A program made the translations under genes and the position numbers. The notes under the pieces were generated by a model. It worked only from the letters and a program-made list of their open reading frames with translations, searched no databases and was not told where the DNA came from. Shown here in pieces: positions 13,501 to 20,357 of a stretch of 21,184 nucleotides of DNA. Numbering within the stretch: position 1 is the stretch's first letter; every line of letters begins with the position of its first letter. This DNA comes from Candidatus Altarchaeota archaeon (GTDB lineage: Archaea > Altiarchaeota > Altiarchaeia > JAFGQM01), in assembly GCA_016935655.1 (NCBI GenBank), contig JAFGQM010000068.1, forward strand, positions 1-21,184, in the 5' to 3' direction.

Positions 13501-15354
13501 TGCCCTCAATATGGCTTGTCTTCCAGTTGTGGTAGTGCCTGTCACCACCCTGCCCAATCTCTTGAGCCTGCTCTCCTGGGCAGCGGTTATCTGGCCGTAG
13601 TTCTTCATCGCCTCGATGACATTGTCTGTGGAGTGCAGGTTCCGCTCGATGCTAGCTTCGAGGCTTGCGATGCCGGCGGCGGGGTTATCAATCATGTCAT
13701 CAGCGCCAAAGGGGTTGAACCCCCAGTTCTTGAGTGTAGCCGTTATCTGGCTGGCTCCGGCCCTGTTGATCTCGCCAGTCCTGCGATCGATTGCTCCAGC
13801 GTCCAATAAGGACTGGGCAATCGCTTCATAGGTCTGGTCCCCTTGGAGAGGGACGTTCTTCCCTGCCAGAGACCCGACCAATCTTCCCTTCGCTGCATTC
13901 TTGGCCACATCATCCCCGCGGTCTATGGCTGTATAATAGTCCCCTATAGTGGTAAGTGCCTTGCTAACGTCACTGTCCTTAAGCCCTAAAGTTTTCAACG
14001 CCTCCAAAGCGTCATCAGCGCTCATCAAAGCCGGCTGACCCTGGACGCTCTCGGTAAGCCGCAGTATCTGTATGGCTGAAGCGTCCCTCACCTGCTGCCC
14101 GCCATAATACGCAAGTGTTGCATCATGCAGATCCTGCAGCTCTTTCAAACAGAGCTTTGTCTTGGCTGCGAAACATTCCTGCTCGATGGTCCTCCCTATC
14201 CTGTCGATGGTCTTCGAGTTCACCGAGACTACTTCCTTGTCGTAGTTCCTGAGTATGCCCAATACTGTCTCCTCCGCATCATCTATACCCCCTTTCAGGT
14301 CATCGGCATGACTCATTATGTCATCCAAACCCGTAGTCAGTCTGGTCGGGTTGCCCTTTGCGATATCGTCAGCCGCGCCGTAGATGTCGTCTCTGAGCCT
14401 CTGGCTGGCTGTTACGACGCTCGTCCCCTCGACCCGGTTGGCCCTGCTGGCTATGTCCATGCCTTTCGCAGCTGCCGTAGTCGCATCAGACCGGCCTATG
14501 CCACTTACTGCATCGCTGAACCAGCTAACGGTCTTTTTCCCGGTCTTATAGAGGCCTTTGAAGAGGGCGGGCGTGGGGGCAAAAAAGCCTGCGACCGTGA
14601 AAACGGGTAGGAGGTTGTCATACCTCTTTTGCGTGTCGGAATAGATCAACGAGTTAAAATCCGATGGCACGAAATTGCCGTTCTTCTGGTTGAATTGGAA
14701 GCCGTTTATGGAAAGCAATAGGTCGTTCTCGTCCCAGACCCAGCTCAAAAGCTTCTCGCCGAAGTCAGTTACTGCAGCCTTTGAATCTATGGGCTTCGCG
14801 CAGTCCTCGACGGCATCGTCGCAATACTGGACCCTTGTGTTGGGGGAACCTTTTGTGCATGCAAAGTAGGGCACATCGGAACCGCCTGGCAAGGGGAAGG
14901 ATGAGCAGGACTTGCAGTTGCTCTGGAAATCGAACTTGTGCTCGCCGTCCGGCGTGCCCATCTCACCCTCTTTCAATCCCGTCTCTTCGCCCTCTTCCCC
15001 CTCTCTGGAGGGCTTGAAGGAGTCCATGAAATTCTTGACTATCTGGTCGGTGGAATCTTCGTTCATGGCGGTCTTCTCATCTCCAGCGCTGGGATTTCCT
15101 ATCAGGTTGTCGAAATTCCTGCCGGGACCGTATATGTTGTCATAAAGGTTTTGCACGTCCTGGCCGGTGAGCCTGCCGACATCGCAGGAGCCTGAGCTAG
15201 TAATCTCCGAGCTAGTAGACCCTGGGACGGGTGATATAGGCGTGGTTGCAACCGGCTCTGCAGGAGGAGTCGGAGTCTGGGCTAACCCTACTGGGACGTT
15301 ACTCATAATTAAGACTACCAAGACCAGCAAGGTCAGTGCTCTTCTCAATTTCAC
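10564..15354 (-). CDS. Giant secreted surface protein with TSP3-type repeats and C-terminal anchor
   Basis: 1596 residues. A signal peptide (LTLLVLVVLIMSNVPVGLAQ) is followed by a Pro/Thr/Ser-rich linker and a Cys-containing segment (CKSCSSFPLPGG; YCDDAVEDC). A long helical region follows (about 290-640), then a mixed region with scattered cysteines. Thrombospondin type 3-like acidic repeats lie at about 1294-1365 (DSDQDGLSDEQ, DTDDDGVNDGEE, DSDGDGVKDADE) and likely bind calcium. A hydrophobic segment near 1570-1588 before RKNFGGENGS anchors the C-terminus. The start is GTG at 15354, overlapping the previous stop (GTGA); because GGAG lies directly against it, TTG at 15348 may be the true start. 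I do not recognise the family; an envelope or adhesion role is inferred. Confidence 0.9.
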   Translation of the reverse strand: MKLRRALTLLVLVVLIMSNVPVGLAQTPTPPAEPVATTPISPVPGSTSSEITSSGSCDVGRLTGQDVQNLYDNIYGPGRNFDNLIGNPSAGDEKTAMNEDSTDQIVKNFMDSFKPSREGEEGEETGLKEGEMGTPDGEHKFDFQSNCKSCSSFPLPGGSDVPYFACTKGSPNTRVQYCDDAVEDCAKPIDSKAAVTDFGEKLLSWVWDENDLLLSINGFQFNQKNGNFVPSDFNSLIYSDTQKRYDNLLPVFTVAGFFAPTPALFKGLYKTGKKTVSWFSDAVSGIGRSDATTAAAKGMDIASRANRVEGTSVVTASQRLRDDIYGAADDIAKGNPTRLTTGLDDIMSHADDLKGGIDDAEETVLGILRNYDKEVVSVNSKTIDRIGRTIEQECFAAKTKLCLKELQDLHDATLAYYGGQQVRDASAIQILRLTESVQGQPALMSADDALEALKTLGLKDSDVSKALTTIGDYYTAIDRGDDVAKNAAKGRLVGSLAGKNVPLQGDQTYEAIAQSLLDAGAIDRRTGEINRAGASQITATLKNWGFNPFGADDMIDNPAAGIASLEASIERNLHSTDNVIEAMKNYGQITAAQESRLKRLGRVVTGTTTTGRQAILRAFYKEGFVYFVAHSPAAVETPEAKTQQITFAVDSKSTATNTRMVNDYLGGEAPYIEILSQDSAYLEGFHAFLSLIHVPEAVERWMGYMNWRLAGGAEKPPGPVELEPACRGDGNIVKDTVWVFRGSEPGDTRFVSYEGPIDFVVSSGMAVIDSSGQKTTHSYVSEVDPGCLPTTIVKTHGVDIKSEVWKSSGLGVDAIKKLMDSLTGKSAPDKVEANGRGVLFENYLTTDEEERCEMLDFDSFGEFFKSGGWGLTAQLIPVMDIIFAPLVSYHMANCVDTDYWVHFTVNENQAGLENLLGSFDFGGSKEELSDRTEPPKAEGGTATGAVVSGLLEGRTYEKAEIASPSGMQTSTDTIDTTAEELAARDTKIPWIEGFENFVKEFGEKGEAYLKQKQTEQDIQTLNARTFWLHGIHDQGVYGVLKIEGCCWMYVKGKSWTKPPSATQQTPVAMPDHNAPQGSGKDKAILVITPQENKLAMKAWDDANKKFRDLFDMQNFWVSHMYQFQPEAGRIIPYEVRSSIYDPSNDDVLFAIKRQPNEKDIPLRVGDYGPSSEVKKIINCIVDYINSRLSKSYSFMEYDNALKELGAIESIHLEDGTKIDQKEDKFVVAGPGGVNSVSNLEIKVNRDVLLDSILIGKAEVIHTKRGQVMWDTAENKIYVWLTVLAQGKGSEFSPAQDSDQDGLSDEQEAELGTNPNDADTDDDGVNDGEEISNNTDPLDPDTDNDTTPDGLEDSDGDGVKDADECNFDGLALDLGPELKDALTLIGPIMSFETTDSEVTFIAEEVGNDCIKHLRICDRETGECDKEIISSYKVEGRLITITTNEGHKKLLEFGRDAKGNPTLKSTHYDQNGQIVDDTATFEEPEAVEKIRGTKGIAVYDPETGEWTFFNGFDLPMNPSWGNNGATFAPVANYSGVSGAPVNVFTGDTGKQQDTPSSGNLLAQLPWVPDESPIFILFVVFLLMVTLLIRKNFGGENGS

Positions 15355-15641
15355 TCCTTTGTTCTATTGAATATGAATAGATATGCCGCAAAGAGTAACA
15401 AAAGCACTAGGACATAGGCGGCGAACGGACTCTCAAAGGGTAGCTCGTCCGGCGGCACGATGAATGGATAAGCCGCGAGGCAGAACAGGTAACTGAAGAC
15501 GAAAAGGGCGGCGAGCTTCGGAAAAAACTTCTCGTAGTCCATCCGTCTCCGTATCATGTCCAGGATGTAGAGTGCTGGCAATAATACGACGGCTAGGACC
15601 AATACGGCTACGAAAGGTGCCACTGTGGACAGGTCGACCAT
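15351..15641 (-). CDS. Small three-span membrane protein upstream of the giant surface protein
   Basis: 96 residues, mostly membrane: segments at about 8-28, 42-62 and 73-91, with a basic loop DMIRRRMDYEKFF (28-40) that is probably cytoplasmic. The C-terminus is NRTKE. The TGA stop overlaps the GTG start of the giant surface protein. A TATA-like TTAAATTAC about 25 bases upstream of the ATG would make the operon message nearly leaderless. Not recognised; the overlap suggests it works with the surface protein, for example in export or anchoring. Confidence 0.78.
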   Translation of the reverse strand: MVDLSTVAPFVAVLVLAVVLLPALYILDMIRRRMDYEKFFPKLAALFVFSYLFCLAAYPFIVPPDELPFESPFAAYVLVLLLLFAAYLFIFNRTKE

Positions 15642-15686
15642 CTTGGTTGGATTTTTATTGTAATTTAAGGGTTAGGGCATTAAAAA

Positions 15687-16106
15687 TTAAACGTAAGGCT
15701 TGAAGATCCGCATATTCAGCTTTCGGTATTGCTCCGAGTTGGATGTAAGAAGCGGTATGCGCTCTTTCGTCGCCACGGCGGCTATTATGGCATTGCTCAT
15801 CTGCATCTTATGGGTCTTCTTCAGGATCCCAGCCTCCTTAAGCGTCTGGTAATCCATCTCCAGGATATCGAAGGCGCTAGAGAGCCATAAATCGAGGTTC
15901 TGTTCCTCTCTTTTGTCCCTGGCAACAGAAAAGAGCTCCGCGGCGGTAAAAGAGGAGATAGTAGGCGTTAAAAGCCCGGAAAACACATAAGTATCAAAAA
16001 ACGTAGTGCTCCTTTTGTCACCCTTTAGGAAGTCTATTACGACGTCGGTGTCAAAAAGCACGGCTTTATCAAAGCTTGTCCTCAAGTAGTTTTTTAATTC
16101 TATCAT
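15687..16106 (-). CDS. VapC-like PIN-domain toxin
   Basis: 139 residues in the ATG-started form. PIN-domain elements: FDTDVVIDFLKG (18-29, first Asp at 19), AAEL with Glu57, MSNAIIAAVA (103-112) and LLTSN (119-123). In the usual motif the residue before AIIAA is Asp; here it is Asn105, so one metal ligand may be lost. Family members cut RNA, often tRNA. The ATG lies 38 bases inside the antitoxin gene; a GTG at 16061, 10 bases after the antitoxin stop, would begin MLFDTD and fits the fold start better, giving 124 residues. It follows the antitoxin on the same strand and would be co-transcribed. Confidence 0.88.
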   Translation of the reverse strand: MIELKNYLRTSFDKAVLFDTDVVIDFLKGDKRSTTFFDTYVFSGLLTPTISSFTAAELFSVARDKREEQNLDLWLSSAFDILEMDYQTLKEAGILKKTHKMQMSNAIIAAVATKERIPLLTSNSEQYRKLNMRIFKPYV

Positions 16107-16329
16107 CGTTTGCAGACCTCATCTCCTGTAAATCAAACTTGTTGTCGGCCCACATGCCGGCCAGCTCCGCACTTATGGTCTTGACATCCTTTATCTTCTT
16201 CATCACTACTGCGTCCTCCTTGGGGTCGTAAACGACCTTGAGCTTGTCCCCGGGGTAGATATTGCACTTATCCCTGACATTCTTAGGGATGACCACAAGG
16301 CACTTCTGATTCACAGTTACAAAACTCAT
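16069..16329 (-). CDS. VapB-like AbrB/MazE-fold antitoxin
   Basis: 86 residues. The swapped-hairpin AbrB domain takes up the N-terminal half: VTVNQKCLVVIPKNVRDKC, then YPGDKLKVVYD and AVVMKKIKD. The C-terminal half (about 50-86, ISAELAGMWADNKF, then a charged helix) is the likely toxin-wrapping part. AbrB-type antitoxins bind their own promoter as dimers, and a perfect inverted repeat sits directly upstream of the start codon. The gene overlaps the toxin ORF. The start ATG follows the TATA box by about 25 bases, so the message is likely leaderless. Confidence 0.9.
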   Translation of the reverse strand: MSFVTVNQKCLVVIPKNVRDKCNIYPGDKLKVVYDPKEDAVVMKKIKDVKTISAELAGMWADNKFDLQEMRSANDDRIKKLLEDKL

Positions 16330-16350
16330 GTTATACTATTATAGTATAAC
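16330..16350. promoter_or_regulatory. Palindromic operator of the vapBC-like pair
   Basis: GTTATACTAT-T-ATAGTATAAC is a perfect inverted repeat with 10-bp arms and one central base. It directly abuts the antitoxin start codon (16327-16329) and lies between it and the TATA box, so bound antitoxin would block initiation. Confidence 0.8.
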
Positions 16351-16359
16351 TATAAAAAC
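16350..16359 (-). promoter_or_regulatory. TATA box of the vapBC-like pair
   Basis: The minus strand reads GTTTTTATAG about 25 bases upstream of the antitoxin ATG, overlapping the outer edge of the operator by one base. Confidence 0.6.
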
Positions 16360-16363
16360 TAAT

Positions 16364-17557
16364 TTATTTCCCACATACCAGCTCTATCACGTCGCAGTTT
16401 TTAAGCACGTGGTCCTTCCCCACATTCCGCTTTGTCTTGACATCTATCGCCGAAACGAAGTTCTTGCCAAAATCAGTATGCACCGCATATGCGAAACCCA
16501 AGACTGTGGAATCAGAGGGCAGAAGATAGGCGTCGGGCAGTATATTGCCCTTCGAGTCAGACAGCTTGGGGCCGACAGGGTATACTACTATATATTTAAG
16601 GAGCTGGAAGACCGAGGCGTTCAAGACCTCCTGCACGCCCGTGGTCTTGTGCCTTTCTAAGAATTTTTTCAGGAAGTGAAGACCTGCCCTTTGTTTCCCA
16701 TTAAGCTTCGCCTCATCGATTATCGTGAAGTCACTGCCCCCGGGGGTATACTCTATGATGCCTGCCTTTGAAGCGTTCCTGAGGGCCAGCTCACTCTCTG
16801 CAGATACGGGCATTATCGCATAGTCGGGGAACTCCTTTGACAACCTCTCCAGATTCGCCTCGGAGCCCTCCACATCTATCTTATTCGCTGCTATTATTAT
16901 GGGTTTGGACACCTCTCTGAGTTTGGTTGCGAAGCCCAAAAGGTCGTCATCCCCCCATTCAGTGGGCTTCTTAGAGCCCAGCTTACAAAATTCAATGGAT
17001 TCCGTGACCCTCTCCTCCACGACACCAAGGCCGGAGAGCTGGTTGGTTATGGACTCGGAAAGCTTGGTGCCGTCCAGCTGGATCTTCCTGGCGAATTTGC
17101 CCCAGTTGTTCTTGAGGATGCTAAAGAACCACATGTCGATCTCCTTCTCCAAGAACCTGACGGTCTCCGCAGGATCAAAGCTGCCCGGCTCGACCTTTTC
17201 CCCGTTGGAATTGGTCGAGCCGCTGATGTCCACGACGTGTATGAGCGCACTTGCCTGTCTCAAATCGTCCAAAAACTGGTTGCCAAGGCCCTTCCCCAGG
17301 TGGGCATCCGGCACAAGGCCCGCCACGTCCAGGAGCGTGACGGGAACGAATCTGTCGCCATGGACGCAGCAGCCGTGTGTGGGGTTACACCTGACATTGA
17401 ACTCCTTGCACGGGCAGTCCACCCTGATGAAACCCACCCCCTGATTGGCTTTTATAGTCGTAAAGGGATATGGGGCCATCTCAGCCCCGGCTAATGTGGC
17501 CGCGTTGAAGAACGTACTCTTGCCCTGATTAGGGGCCCCGACTATACCGACCTGCAT
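16364..17557 (-). CDS. YchF-like Obg-family nucleotide hydrolase, archaeal type
   Basis: 397 residues. P-loop GAPNQGKST (7-15), switch/G3 DVAGLV (77-82) and NKID (224-227) are present. A Cys-rich insert DCPCKEFNVRCNPTHGCC (47-64), between the first strands, is characteristic of the archaeal branch. The C-terminal third (about 320-396, with VYPVG, AYAVHTDFGKNF and HVLKNCDVIELV) is a TGS domain, expected to contact RNA or the ribosome. YchF proteins bind ATP as well as GTP and associate with ribosomes. It is probably leaderless: minus-strand TTTAAATAAAAAC lies about 10-22 bases upstream of the ATG. Monocistronic, divergent from the secreted protein gene. Confidence 0.93.
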   Translation of the reverse strand: MQVGIVGAPNQGKSTFFNAATLAGAEMAPYPFTTIKANQGVGFIRVDCPCKEFNVRCNPTHGCCVHGDRFVPVTLLDVAGLVPDAHLGKGLGNQFLDDLRQASALIHVVDISGSTNSNGEKVEPGSFDPAETVRFLEKEIDMWFFSILKNNWGKFARKIQLDGTKLSESITNQLSGLGVVEERVTESIEFCKLGSKKPTEWGDDDLLGFATKLREVSKPIIIAANKIDVEGSEANLERLSKEFPDYAIMPVSAESELALRNASKAGIIEYTPGGSDFTIIDEAKLNGKQRAGLHFLKKFLERHKTTGVQEVLNASVFQLLKYIVVYPVGPKLSDSKGNILPDAYLLPSDSTVLGFAYAVHTDFGKNFVSAIDVKTKRNVGKDHVLKNCDVIELVCGK

Positions 17558-17565
17558 TTTGTTTC

Positions 17566-17590
17566 GTTTTTATTTAAAGTTTTATTAGAC
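17566..17590. promoter_or_regulatory. Divergent promoter region between the GTPase and secreted-protein genes
   Basis: The minus strand holds TTTAAATAAAAAC for the GTPase. The plus strand holds AAGTTTTATTAGAC, about 25-30 bases before a probable start of the secreted-protein message. Both TATA-like sequences fall in a 67-base gap. Confidence 0.45.
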
Positions 17591-17624
17591 TAAAACGTAA
17601 AATAGATATTATCTTAGGAGGCAA

Positions 17625-18260
17625 ATGATGGATAAAAACAAACAGATGATGGCTATTATCGCCGTAGTTGCGATAGTAATAGTTGTGATTGTGGCTGTTC
17701 TTTTGATGCAGCCTAGCGCGGGGCCGGCACCAGGCGGTGCACCGAGTGGTACGCAGCCAGGCACGGGCCCAGGTGGAACGACTCCTCCGGCTGGCGGCAC
17801 TACCCCCCCTGCAGGTGGAACGACTCCTCCGGCTGGCGGAGGAACTGGTATGGAAACCCTTGCTGACGCAATAGCCGCAGGCTCGCCAGTGATTTGTGAA
17901 ATCACGATCAATGAAGTGCCCATGAAGCTGTGGATGGAGGCCCCGAAGATCAGGGCTGAAGTGGATTACGAAGCGGAGGGCATGCCTATAAGCATGATAG
18001 TGATATCGGACGGCACGGACAGCTATATGCAGATGTCGATGTTTGGCGATGACTGGTACAAGGCGCCGCAGGATGAGGAGCAGCCTACAGTACCGACAGC
18101 CCAGGAGATCAAGGAATCCCTGGAATCTCTGCCAGACATAGAGACAAGCTGCCAGCGGGTCGCTGACATCCCGGATTCTCAGTTCCAGCTCCCGGCAGGG
18201 GTTGTGGCGAAGGACATGTCAGAACTCATGGCTGGATTCGACGCAAGTGCGTATGAATAA
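17625..18260 (+). CDS. Membrane-anchored secreted protein with GGTTPPA repeats
   Basis: 211 residues. An N-terminal hydrophobic anchor (about 9-28, MAIIAVVAIVIVVIVAVLLM) is followed by a Gly/Pro/Thr-rich linker (about 30-75) with three GGTTPPA-type units, then an extracellular domain (about 76-211) with two cysteines (CEI and TSCQR) that could form a disulphide. The domain has ITINEVPMKLWMEAPKIRAEVDY and DGTDSYMQMSMFGDDWYK, which look like beta strands of a LolA/LppX-like lipoprotein fold, but I do not claim it. There is no lipobox Cys or class III pilin signal. Two adjacent ATGs (17625, 17628) follow GGAGG at 17617-17621; the second has better spacing. An imperfect terminator hairpin follows the stop. 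Confidence 0.86.
   Translation: MMDKNKQMMAIIAVVAIVIVVIVAVLLMQPSAGPAPGGAPSGTQPGTGPGGTTPPAGGTTPPAGGTTPPAGGGTGMETLADAIAAGSPVICEITINEVPMKLWMEAPKIRAEVDYEAEGMPISMIVISDGTDSYMQMSMFGDDWYKAPQDEEQPTVPTAQEIKESLESLPDIETSCQRVADIPDSQFQLPAGVVAKDMSELMAGFDASAYE
17772..17834 (+). repeat. Three tandem 21-bp units coding GGTTPPA
   Basis: Units 1 and 3 are identical (GGTGGAACGACTCCTCCGGCT); unit 2 codes the same seven residues with several synonymous changes. This is an in-frame linker repeat. Confidence 0.9.
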
Positions 18261-18290
18261 GGGGCGCAAGCCCTTTCTTTTTTATTTTTT
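18257..18290 (+). terminator. Hairpin plus T-tract after the secreted-protein gene
   Basis: AAGGGGC-GCAA-GCCCTT (one bulged G) directly follows the stop and is succeeded by CTTTTTTATTTTTT. It lies between two convergent genes and would end the plus-strand message; the A-rich complement may serve the minus-strand gene. Confidence 0.65.
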
Positions 18291-18964
18291 TAATATTTTT
18301 TTAAGAATTCGCCGACCAACTGCTTTGCTATCGCCAATTTCATCTTCTTTTTGTCATCCGCCTTGTGTTTGAAGGGTTTGGCAGGATTCGAGTATTTGCC
18401 GACTATGTCGCCAAAATCGAAACCGATCAATTTTATGGCTCCAGCCCCGAAGTATGCGGCCAGTGCGACTGCCCTGTCGCCGTCCGTGAAGCCATAGAAA
18501 TTCCTTACCTTTCCGATGGGTTCAGCCTGTGTCGTGAGGACGATCTTGCCCTTGAACAGAGGCAGATATCTCTTCAGCTTGTCCATGTTGTCTCCGTGGG
18601 CATGAACCACGGCTATCGTACCAAGCTCATTTGCGCGCAGTATGTCCTTTATGTTCCCGTCCAGGTCAGTGACATCTACCTCGGGTATAAAACCCATCTT
18701 CAACAGAAGGGAGATTGTGCCATCAGAACAGATGAAAACCCTGCCGTCCTTTTTCAAGCCCACTGAGCCGCTCTCCAGGGAGGGGCCGGCCCCAAAGACC
18801 ACTGCATCCCTTCCTTCGATCACAGATCTCAGTTCCTCGAGAGCCATGTGCCTCCCGCCTACCAGCGCGTCGGCCAGCCTGGCGGCCTCCTCGTCCCCCT
18901 TGGGGTCTATGCCCAGCTGTCCGCAGATGGCCTTGTACCTAGTCATCCATCCATCCATGTCCAC
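18290..18964 (-). CDS. mptE: 6-hydroxymethyl-7,8-dihydropterin pyrophosphokinase (DUF115, MptE type)
   Basis: 224 residues. The DUF115 core starts with VVFGAGPSLE (55-64), then ICSDGTISLLLKMGFIPEVDVTDLDG (78-103), where the D-G and D-L-D-G clusters are the likely nucleotide and metal sites. VVHAHGDN, TTQAEP, FTDGDRAVALAAYFGA and IGFDFG follow. Archaeal MptE transfers pyrophosphate from ATP to the hydroxymethylpterin in H4MPT or folate-type cofactor synthesis. The neighbouring beta-RFAP synthase gene supports this assignment. The start MDMDGW at 18964 could instead be one of two downstream ATGs (18958, 18946). Divergent from the AIR-synthase-related gene. Confidence 0.9.
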   Translation of the reverse strand: MDMDGWMTRYKAICGQLGIDPKGDEEAARLADALVGGRHMALEELRSVIEGRDAVVFGAGPSLESGSVGLKKDGRVFICSDGTISLLLKMGFIPEVDVTDLDGNIKDILRANELGTIAVVHAHGDNMDKLKRYLPLFKGKIVLTTQAEPIGKVRNFYGFTDGDRAVALAAYFGAGAIKLIGFDFGDIVGKYSNPAKPFKHKADDKKKMKLAIAKQLVGEFLKKY

Positions 18965-18967
18965 AAA

Positions 18968-18982
18968 TCATTTTTAGAATAT
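18968..18982. promoter_or_regulatory. Shared A/T-rich promoter between mptE and the AIR-synthase-related gene
   Basis: CATTTTTAGAATATG on the plus strand reads as a TATA-like box in both directions (TTTTTAGAAT and ATTCTAAAAATG). It is the only A/T-rich block in the gap. Initiation 25 bases away on each side would give leaderless starts near 19008 and 18946-18958. Confidence 0.4.
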
Positions 18983-19007
18983 GAACGGTAAAATATGCAG
19001 GGTACGA

Positions 19008-20357
19008 ATGACTGACTTGGAGGGCATCGCGAATCGTCTTCTTGACAAGGGACTTTCTGAGGAGGAGGTGACGGACAGGCTAGTCATGGAGATCCTCACG
19101 TTCAAGGAGACGGGTCCGGACAATGCTACGAGATTGGCCAGATTGATACTCAAAGAGGTCAAAACCGCAAGGAAGAAGCCTTCCGACCCCTTTTTAAGGA
19201 ACGTCCTGAGCATCCCGGAGGCAAAAGCCACGATGCACGACCTGGGGGTGGGCTGCAGGGGGGAGGGGGACTTCTTCGTCCACGGGCTTATCGCAGGGCT
19301 CATAGACGACAACTCTGTGGTCTCACCCAGGAAGCAGGACGATGCGGGGGCGGTCCAAGCTGGCGGGAAGGTCATAGTCGCCTCAGTAGACGGGACGCAC
19401 TCGAGGCTGAGCGACTTCCCCTTTATCGCGGGCTTCCATGTCGCGCGCGCGGCGCTGAGGGACGTGATGGTCAAAGGTGCCAAGCCTGTAGCGCTTATAG
19501 ACGATATGCACCTGGGCGACGACGGGGATGTGGGGAAACTGTTTGATTTCATAGCCGGGATATCCGCCATTTCAGAACTGGCAGGCGTGCCGCTGGTCTC
19601 AGGCTCCACACTTAGGATAGGCGGGGACATGGTAGTGGGGAACAGACTGGTATCGGGCGTGGGGGCCATTGGGATAACAGATGAAAGGACCCTGCTGGCC
19701 AGGGAAAAGGTCGAGGAGGGGGATGTCATCCTCATGACGCAGGGTGCAGGTGGGGGTACTATTGCGACGACCGCCATCTATTCGGGAAGCCCGGACATAG
19801 TGAAGGAGACCCTGAACATAGACTTTATAAAGGCATGCAAGGCATTGTCCAACGAGAATCTGTTGCCAAGGATCCACGCCATGCTGGATGTGACGAACGG
19901 GGGGGTGAGGGGCGACGCCAATGAGGTCTGCAAGACCGCAGGTGTAGGCCTCATCTTCCATGAGGAGAGGATAAGGGACCTAGTCAACGAAAAGGTCCTG
20001 GGGCTACTGGAAGAACTGAAGGTGGACTATTTGGGGGTCTCCCTAGACGCCCTCATGGTCTTCTGCAAGAAAGAGAACGTCAGGGATGTGGTAGGAGCTG
20101 TGGAAAAGGCAGGGATAAAGATCGAGGTGGTTGGGGAGGTGGTAAAAGGCGGCAAGGCCTCCTTGGTCAGGAGCGGGAAAAAGGAGGAATTTGCCCCAAG
20201 ATACAGGGAGAGCGCATACACTGAAATAAAAAAGGCTGTCGGGGAATGCGCGCCTTTGGATAAGGAAAGGTTCATGAAGGATGCGCGCAAGGCCGCGGAA
20301 AGGGCGGCAAAGAAAAAGGAGGAAGTGGTTTCCTATGTTAGAAAAGCTGGGTCTTGA
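19008..20357 (+). CDS. AIR synthase-related (PurM/SelD-like) protein
   Basis: 449 residues from the ATG at 19008 (an in-frame ATG at 18981 would add nine residues; the spacing to the only TATA-like box favours 19008). The PurM-like N-domain contains RKQDDAGAV, VIVASVDGTHSRL with the Asp-Gly metal loop, ALRDVMVKGAKPVALIDDMHLG and PLVSGSTLRIGGDMVVG. The C-domain begins near ERTLLAREKVEEGDVILMTQGAGGG, followed by LDVTNGGVRGD. The superfamily makes ATP-dependent phosphorylated intermediates. Homologues occur in archaeal H4MPT or methanogenesis-linked clusters, but the exact substrate is not known to me. Its last 23 codons overlap an alternative long start of DUF447. Confidence 0.85.
   Translation: MTDLEGIANRLLDKGLSEEEVTDRLVMEILTFKETGPDNATRLARLILKEVKTARKKPSDPFLRNVLSIPEAKATMHDLGVGCRGEGDFFVHGLIAGLIDDNSVVSPRKQDDAGAVQAGGKVIVASVDGTHSRLSDFPFIAGFHVARAALRDVMVKGAKPVALIDDMHLGDDGDVGKLFDFIAGISAISELAGVPLVSGSTLRIGGDMVVGNRLVSGVGAIGITDERTLLAREKVEEGDVILMTQGAGGGTIATTAIYSGSPDIVKETLNIDFIKACKALSNENLLPRIHAMLDVTNGGVRGDANEVCKTAGVGLIFHEERIRDLVNEKVLGLLEELKVDYLGVSLDALMVFCKKENVRDVVGAVEKAGIKIEVVGEVVKGGKASLVRSGKKEEFAPRYRESAYTEIKKAVGECAPLDKERFMKDARKAAERAAKKKEEVVSYVRKAGS

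Noticed and set aside
12967..13809. Plus-strand 280-codon frame inside the giant gene
   Set aside because: Shadow of the surface-protein gene, which reads through without a stop and has a signal peptide and anchor.
17625..17710. Pilin-like signal in the secreted protein
   Set aside because: The hydrophobic N-terminus lacks a class III cleavage motif and the +5 Glu, so it is a simple membrane anchor or signal.
18974..19777. Minus-strand 267-codon frame
   Set aside because: Ser/Pro/Thr-rich antisense of the AIR-synthase-related gene.
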